Shown here piece by piece: positions 7,260 to 8,542 of a stretch of 8,542 nt of DNA (positions within the stretch are counted from its first letter, which is position 1; every line of letters starts with the position of its first letter). The position numbers and the translations under genes were made by a program. Below the pieces are notes generated by a model. The model saw only the letters and a list, made by a program, of their open reading frames with translations. It had not been told where the DNA came from and made no database searches. Location of the stretch: assembly GCA_021818565.1 (NCBI GenBank), contig JAKATV010000202.1, forward strand, positions 1 to 8,542. The letters run 5' to 3'. This DNA comes from Planctomycetota bacterium (GTDB lineage: Bacteria; Planctomycetota; Phycisphaerae; WQYP01).

Positions 7260-8408
7260 CTAGCGTGACATTTGTGACGCCTCCATCATAACACTCAAAT
7301 TTTCAACCTGTAACGCCACAGAAACGGTACCCTGTGCGCGATGATCCGTTACACCGGGTCGGAAATCCCGATTTTCCGTTTCCAAGCCTATATACATTGA
7401 ATTGATTGTCCAGTTCTTCAAGTTTTTTGCTTGATCGCTGTACACAAGCTGATGCATGACTCCATTGGGCTTGCGGTACATCGGCGCATGGGCCAGAACT
7501 TGGCGAAGGAACATGGCGAGATCGTAATGCAAATGCCGCAATGGCCCAGATTGGGCACGAAACGGCAGAGGACAGCCGCCCCGCGGTGCAATATTCTCAA
7601 TGATAACCGTGCCGTTTTTTCCAGAAACACAGTGCTGGTATGTAATTCCGCCGGGGCCGCCGAATTGCGCACCGCCGAACTTGCCATCCCGGCTGTCGGC
7701 CAGCGGAAGCTGCAGGAACAGGGTTATCCGTTCCGCGGGATGGGGACTCTGCATGCTGAAAATAAAACCCGTAAACACTTGCGCCAGGACGGCTCCGCTT
7801 TTTTCAGCGCTGGCATTGTAATACTTAATATGGGCCTGCGAGATTTTTGCCCAAAGGTTGTAAATAATGGGATGATTCATCGTAAAAGGTCCGCCCCTGG
7901 CACTGGCGGAGAGAAAAAGATTGGATCCCCCGTTGGGCAGCAGCATTCCATCTTTCTCAAATAAATCATAAACCCACTGGTGGGCTATATGATCGCGATA
8001 GATGGCCAAATGGGTATTGTGATCCGGCGTGATGAAAGCATAGGCTGGCAAGCCCAATCGCGGATCACGCAATTGTCGGTCATTTAGTACCAGTTCCCGC
8101 GCGTTGAGCGTTTCACGGCGATGCCACATGGTGATGGTCCATCCCGAAAGCGGGCCGGGAATGGCCGGTAAATAGGGGGACGTCCCCGCAACGTCCTGGC
8201 CATTGGCGCGCGTTCCGAGATTGAAGTTCATACGCGGATTGGTCAATCCTGGATTGGGAAATACGCTTCCCAACGCGCCGTAAGCTTGTGTGTATGTGGT
8301 AAGACCTAGCATCAGAAGCATTACGCCAACAAGCAAGGCCAATCGCCGACTGGTCAGTTTCAGCAACATGAATCCCCAGGGAATCAAAAAAGACAATACT
8401 CGCCGCAT
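7260..8408 (-). CDS. Secreted protein of unknown family
   Basis: I do not recognise this 382-aa protein. The ATG at 8408 is set by AAGGAG (8418-8423), 9 bases upstream. The N-terminus is a long export signal: a basic start (MRR), a first hydrophobic patch (5-15), SRR at 20-22, then the main hydrophobic core LALLVGVMLLMLGL (23-36) and a likely cut after TYTQA (38-42). An internal start at M14 would give a more usual signal length. The mature part is rich in aromatic and beta-like stretches (GWTITMWHRRETL, AYAFITPDHNTHLAIY, HQWVYDLF, GTVIIENIAPRGG). It has only two cysteines after the signal (C260, C279), possibly a disulphide, and ends in a strand-rich segment (TVSVALQVENLSVMM). The overall look is a beta-sandwich glycan-binding, lyase or outer-surface domain, but this is a guess. 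It begins 23 bases after the partial upstream gene and precedes the Tat beta-repeat gene, so it belongs to the same operon. Confidence 0.72.
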   Translation of the reverse strand: MRRVLSFLIPWGFMLLKLTSRRLALLVGVMLLMLGLTTYTQAYGALGSVFPNPGLTNPRMNFNLGTRANGQDVAGTSPYLPAIPGPLSGWTITMWHRRETLNARELVLNDRQLRDPRLGLPAYAFITPDHNTHLAIYRDHIAHQWVYDLFEKDGMLLPNGGSNLFLSASARGGPFTMNHPIIYNLWAKISQAHIKYYNASAEKSGAVLAQVFTGFIFSMQSPHPAERITLFLQLPLADSRDGKFGGAQFGGPGGITYQHCVSGKNGTVIIENIAPRGGCPLPFRAQSGPLRHLHYDLAMFLRQVLAHAPMYRKPNGVMHQLVYSDQAKNLKNWTINSMYIGLETENRDFRPGVTDHRAQGTVSVALQVENLSVMMEASQMSR

Positions 8409-8417
8409 GTAAAAATA

Positions 8418-8423
8418 CTCCTT
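8418..8423 (-). promoter_or_regulatory. Strong Shine-Dalgarno site of the 382-aa secreted protein
   Basis: The - strand reads AAGGAG (within AGAAGGAG, 8418-8425), 9 bases before the ATG at 8408. It lies between the stop of the preceding gene (8432-8434) and this start. It favours the first ATG over the internal M14, although a weaker GGGGA lies before that codon. Confidence 0.65.
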
Positions 8424-8431
8424 CTGACGGG

Positions 8432-8542
8432 CTATTGATCCCCCACTAGGTGGTAGGTCCCGGATTTTGTCAGATCAAGGTAACAGCGGTTGTCGCGGCG
8501 TGCCACTGGCGATACCGCAATACCATTGACCGTAACGGACCG
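8432..8542 (-). CDS. C-terminal fragment of an upstream operon gene (cut by window edge)
   Basis: One - strand frame stays open from the window edge to a TAG at 8432-8434; the other two - strand frames hit stops within this stretch. It gives the last 36 residues of a longer protein. The sequence RSVTVNGIAVSP, then CYLDLTKSGTYHLVGDQ, looks like the final strands of a beta-sandwich domain, with VNG and YLDL..SGTYHL in the style of C-terminal domains of secreted glycosidases or polysaccharide lyases. The stop lies 23 bases before the start of the 382-aa gene, which fits the same operon. The protein family cannot be named from so short a piece. Confidence 0.6.
   Translation of the reverse strand, partial: RSVTVNGIAVSPVARRDNRCYLDLTKSGTYHLVGDQ

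Noticed and set aside
7431..7964. 177-codon open frame on the + strand
   Set aside because: It is wholly antisense to the 382-aa secreted protein, which has a strong ribosome site, an export signal and operon spacing. The + strand product has no recognisable motif and looks like a shadow.
1..8542. CRISPR array, tRNA, rRNA, toxin-antitoxin or known defence genes
   Set aside because: I read both strands for spaced direct repeats, tRNA-like arms and defence motifs and found none beyond the recombinase and the small gene before it.

Overview
The window carries five complete protein-coding genes, one small gene overlapping the first of them, and one gene fragment cut by the right edge. GC content looks moderate. 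The mix suggests a free-living Gram-negative polysaccharide degrader, most plausibly Planctomycetota (Phycisphaerae-like) or a relative such as Verrucomicrobiota or Lentisphaerota. The reasons are a GH42-like enzyme with a trimerisation-like domain, Tat-exported hydrolases, and a large serine recombinase of a type I associate with planctomycete genomes. This taxonomic reading is inference; the window has no rRNA, tRNA or marker gene.

Left part (about 1-2202, + strand): a 51-aa protein of unknown function (96-251) overlaps the start of a 655-aa large serine recombinase (235-2202). The recombinase has an intact catalytic core, but its zinc-ribbon position has no cysteines, and a cysteine cluster sits at its extreme C-terminus. 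Only about 150 bp without a gene separates it from the convergent operon. It may mark the edge of an integrated element, but no attachment site can be defined from this window alone.

Right part (2353-8542, all - strand, so transcription runs from high to low coordinates): the end of an exported-looking protein with a beta-rich tail (8432-8542, partial); a 382-aa secreted protein of unknown family (7260-8408); a 284-aa Tat-exported glycine-rich beta-repeat protein resembling phage tail or hyaluronidase-type stalks (6329-7183); a 267-bp gap; a 762-aa Sec-secreted clan GH-A/GH42-like glycosidase (3773-6061); and a 465-aa Tat-secreted (alpha/alpha)6-barrel glycosidase of the GH63/GH37/MGH1-like type (2353-3750). 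The gaps are 22-76 bp except the 267-bp one, which may hold a second regulatory point.

Inferred cooperation: all four complete operon proteins carry export signals, so the locus looks like an extracytoplasmic glycan-processing unit. The two hydrolases would cut the glycan, while the beta-repeat protein and the 382-aa protein could bind, scaffold or display it. No transporter or transcription regulator is present here. No CRISPR array, RNA gene or insertion sequence was found. The points most worth a second look are the phage-tail-like Tat protein inside a glycosidase operon, the 382-aa protein of unknown family, the altered metal site of the recombinase, and the small coupled gene in front of it.
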